Of a stretch of 64,000 bases of DNA, positions 61,337 to 64,000 are shown one piece after another. This stretch comes from Gelatoporia subvermispora B. Lineage: Eukaryota > Basidiomycota > Agaricomycetes > Polyporales > Gelatoporiaceae. The position numbers and the translations under genes were made by a program. The stretch's first letter is position 1; each line of letters begins with the position of its first letter. The notes under the pieces were generated by a model. It saw nothing but the letters and a program-made list of their open reading frames with translations, did not search any database and had not been told where the DNA came from. Location of the stretch: positions 2,128,803 through 2,192,802 of the forward strand of contig KB445793.1 of assembly GCA_000320605.2 (NCBI GenBank), in the 5' to 3' direction.

Positions 61337-62142
61337 GGTTAATTGACGCGGTACATTTCATGCTATCATCGATGATGTATACGGACGTGCAGGGACTATT
61401 TTGAGCGTTCATCGGCCCACACACTGTTCTCGCTGTCTCCGTCTTGCTCACCTGATACCCCATACGTATGCTACTGCTGCATCCCTTGGTCATTAGGCGC
61501 CGAATGCGGCTGCGCTGATACAATTCTAATATACGTAACTTCATTCCGTTCCGTCTCGGAAGGCACAGAGCGCTGGTGCGTGCTATTTGGTGAGTGCCAT
61601 GCCCCATAAGCTTCTGGGCAGGCGCCGTCCTACGAACGGAAATGAACATCCACGCACACAAGCGAGCATCGTCATACGGGCGTCATGGCGTATGCATTCC
61701 ATCAGTCCACTTCGAAAATCGTTTCCTCGGAAACGCAGCCTGACCTCATTGCCCGTTCTATGCCGACTCCCTTCACAATGGAAAATTCGGACATTGTAGT
61801 AAAATTCATACGAGTCGCGACGAGCGCGATTCCACTCTATTGCGATGCCCGACTAGCGGAGGCACGGTTTGTACAAACAGTCTATCTACTCTACACCGCT
61901 TCTCGAGCTGGCGATACATAGCAACGAATAAATGAGCTACAAAGACAGAGCGTACAATTGGTCTTTGAGAGTGTGTCGTCCGAAGTCTACAGACGAGGAC
62001 ACCAAACCTAGATCACGATCGACGTGAACTGGGAGCCATGCCAGTTCTTCCACCGGCGGAAGAACAGTCTAATGAATGTCGGGTGGAGGGAGCGCGGTAT
62101 CGCAGAGTGGGAGTGCGGCGGTTAGAGCACGCAGGCGGGCGC
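61337..62142. other. Intergenic, convergent 3' regions
   Basis: 0.8 kb between two convergent genes. Only short ORFs without content. Confidence 0.5.
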
Positions 62143-62664
62143 TCACGGGCTCCAGTCCTTGTTCTCGAAGTGCCACTCAATATCGAGGACACCAGTGTCG
62201 AGCGAGCCGAGCTCCTCGAAGAGGGAAGGGCTCATGTCTGTGGCACGAAGTCGTAAGCATCCGGTGCACGTCGCAGAACTAGACAGGGGAACTTACCAAG
62301 ATCAGTCGCACCGCAGCCAGGGCACTCGTCGCGGGTCTGACCCCAGGCGCTCTTGCCGTTCGCCTTGTTGGTGACGTGAATGTACTGGTTGCAGTTACCA
62401 CCAGAGCCGTAGATGTCGGAAGAAATGGCGATAATCTTGTCACTGTTGACGTTGTTGTAGCCACAGGCTCCGAGACCAACGTCGAACCAGGTGCCCTGTA
62501 GTGACAGGTTAGACACTGACGGCCAGAATGATGAGACGTGTACGTACACGTCCGGTGTGGGTGATACGCTTCTCAAGCGTAGTGGTGTCGCTCGGGACGG
62601 GGGTTGCAAAGACGGAGCACACAAGGGCGCAAAGGATGGCGAAGAAGACGGTGAAGGGAGACAT
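62143..62664 (-). CDS. Small secreted double-psi beta-barrel (RlpA/barwin-like) protein
   Basis: The start at 62664 gives signal peptide MSPFTVFFAILCALVCSVFA, then a short pro-like segment ending in EKR (TTTLEKR), a possible Kex2 site. A GT..AG intron follows ITHTGR. Exon 2 reads GTWFDVGLGACGYNNVNSD, DIYGSGGNCNQYIHVTN and DECPGCGATDLD, matching the fungal double-psi beta-barrel family (expansin/barwin-like). The conserved Asp in ATDLD is encoded across the last intron. The end is DIEWHFENKDWSP at 62143. About 130 aa, four cysteines in the mature part. Members are secreted wall- or chitin-associated proteins; some are plant-response elicitors or protease-inhibitor-like. The function here is inferred from family only. 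Confidence 0.92.
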
Positions 62665-63884
62665 GTCGTCAAAAGAAGGGACTTTGCGGGAGCGAGTGTG
62701 ACGGTTTGCAACGGCGACACCAAAGGGCGAGAGAGACTATACGGATGGGAGACCCGGGTAGACACCGAGAGAAGGGCCGGCCTTTTATACCTGAGAGCGC
62801 CCTCATCTTGCCTCGACGCAAACGCGTGCTCCGCATAGGCCTGCATGCAGGCACAGCACCGACGACTTGCACAAGCAGATGCGCGCGCCACGCCCCTCTG
62901 CAAGGCACAAGACGCAGCACCCCAAAAATGTGTGAAAACTATATTCGCCGAGCTGATGAAGCAAGAAAAGCGGGGCGCATGACGACAATTGTCCTGGAAG
63001 AATACCGTCGCACCGCAGACATCTGGCGCAGTGGCGGTCGAGGCCCTCCGGTGTGGCTGATGCAGCAGGCGTTATTTTGACGTCGTCCGGGGCGTCCGCT
63101 GGCGTCCGGGAGTGTCTCCGGCGAAAAAACGAGGGTGCAAGCGACTGTCGGCCAGATCAAGCTTCCTGATTGGTGGACCTGAGGGAACATGCCGAGCCGT
63201 GGGTATATTAGGTAAGCAAAACCGGTGGTGCCGGCTCTTGCCGCGGCTCGCAAGAATACTTGGATTTACACTTTACGCGTTGAGTCTGGCCAAGAAACGG
63301 CTTGAGTGGTGCGTAAAGCCGAGCAACGAATGAGCATGCATCCTCTGCTTTGAGCGTAGAAAAGAAGGGCCGTCTTATTAGCATCTTGCAAATACCTGGG
63401 CCTGAAAGTACGCCTCGGCGGGTTGCAACTGTACCGTGACAGGAGCCCTGAATCAATTGCTGACGAGTGAAGTCGACATCAGGTGAGCGCACTCACCTGC
63501 GCGTTTAATCGCAGGGACGCAGGGGCACCAGCCAGAACGAATGACGCCGAGGGTGAGGGCTCGCCCGGCGAGCACACGATGAGCGCAGTCGGTGGTCTAG
63601 ACTGAAATGAGTGGCAAGATCCGAAGCCGAGGAGATTTGACCACAAGTCGTTTCGTACTCCTGTGTGCAACGAAGCCATCCACGACACAAGACAATGATC
63701 GCATACCTCGTGAATTGTGATGATCGAGGGCAGACGGAAATGAGTACTCGCAGAGAGCACAAACAGAGTGCACGTGCCGGGCCCAGCAGGACAGGAACAC
63801 CAATGGTGCTCAAGCGGAGACATGCGTTACGCCGTTGACCAGCGCGCAAAAAAAGAGCCATCTTGCCAAGTTGAAGCTGCGCTA
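62665..63884. other. Intergenic upstream of the secreted barrel protein
   Basis: Contains the promoter of the barrel protein gene. ORFs in 62700-63860 overlap each other on both strands and have no recognisable content. Confidence 0.5.
62782..62789 (-). promoter_or_regulatory. TATA box of the secreted barrel protein gene
   Basis: TATAAAAG on the minus strand, 118 bp before the ATG at 62664. It is a strong match and normal spacing for a highly expressed secreted protein. Confidence 0.6.
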
Positions 63885-64000
63885 CTATCGGGATATGGGT
63901 AGCGGGAAACCGTAATTGAACTTGATATTGTGGTTCCGGACGGCACGCTTGGTAAAGACGGTGACGGTGAAGCCATGAGATGCAAAGCTGTAGGACCCTC
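63885..64000 (-). CDS. C-terminal end of an unidentified gene (runs off right edge)
   Basis: The minus frame stopping at 63885 is open to the window edge and reads SFASHGFTVTVFTKRAVRNHN then IKFNYGFPLPISR. The composition is protein-like, but I cannot name the family from 38 residues. It would be the last exon of a gene whose body lies to the right. Confidence 0.4.
   Translation of the reverse strand, partial: GSYSFASHGFTVTVFTKRAVRNHNIKFNYGFPLPISR

Noticed and set aside
1..64000. tRNA genes, rRNA and CRISPR arrays
   Set aside because: Looked for B-box-like GGTTCGA words and clover-leaf context and for regular spaced repeats; hits were in coding or unsupported contexts. A tRNAscan run would be decisive.

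Overview
The window is from a filamentous fungus, almost certainly a basidiomycete (Agaricomycetes-like). Almost every gene is cut by short introns of about 50-70 nt with GT..AG ends. Families typical of mushroom-forming fungi are present: an unspecific peroxygenase, a chitin-binding/DM9 protein, a Kre9-type GPI protein, a CmcJ/GA4-desaturase-like protein and a fungal P450. There are no operons, prokaryotic signals or CRISPR arrays. Gene models were assembled by eye from exons and splice sites. Spans below run from start to stop codon and include introns.

Layout. 1-10905 (minus): the N-terminal and AAA part of the giant ribosome-assembly ATPase midasin; its 3' end lies beyond the left edge. 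10906-17766: mostly gene-poor, with two weakly supported acidic hypothetical genes on the minus strand. 17767-19198 (+): chitin-binding plus DM9 protein. 19370-20709 (-): ketopantoate reductase. 22338-24380 (+): cytochrome P450. 24627-25580 (-): ribosome-assembly factor MRT4. 25814-27115 (+): deoxyhypusine hydroxylase. 27455-28417 (-): CmcJ/GA4-desaturase-like protein. 29405-30993 (+): adaptin-binding protein (AAGAB/p34 type).

31103-38205 is an old tandem segmental duplication. The ancestral pair was a peroxygenase gene converging on the co-chaperone gene CDC37. The left unit kept an intact peroxygenase (31990-33414) and a broken 3' fragment of CDC37. The right unit has the reverse: a ruined peroxygenase (hairpin insertion, internal deletion, TATA loss) and the intact CDC37 (36998-38780). 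40012-43397 (+) is a large SAM-dependent methyltransferase with long disordered segments. 43398-48837 is a long GC-rich stretch with no convincing gene, followed by an SRF/MCM1-type MADS-box gene (49133-50815) interrupted by a 660-nt assembly gap.

52517-56328 (-) encodes a protein ending in a ZFC3H1/Red1-type zinc finger. It is followed by a phosphoglycerate-mutase-like protein (56795 to about 58330, -), an NmrA-like NAD(P)-binding protein (58558-59719, -), a Kre9-like GPI protein (60295-61336, +) and a small secreted double-psi beta-barrel protein (62143-62664, -). At the right edge is the tail of an unidentified minus-strand gene.

The genes do not form one pathway. Housekeeping functions (60S ribosome maturation by midasin and MRT4, eIF5A hypusination, Hsp90 co-chaperone, vesicle adaptor assembly, RNA surveillance, transcription) are mixed with accessory oxidative and cell-wall functions. 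The most informative structure is the peroxygenase-CDC37 duplication, where each unit lost a different partner. I found no convincing wholly new system.
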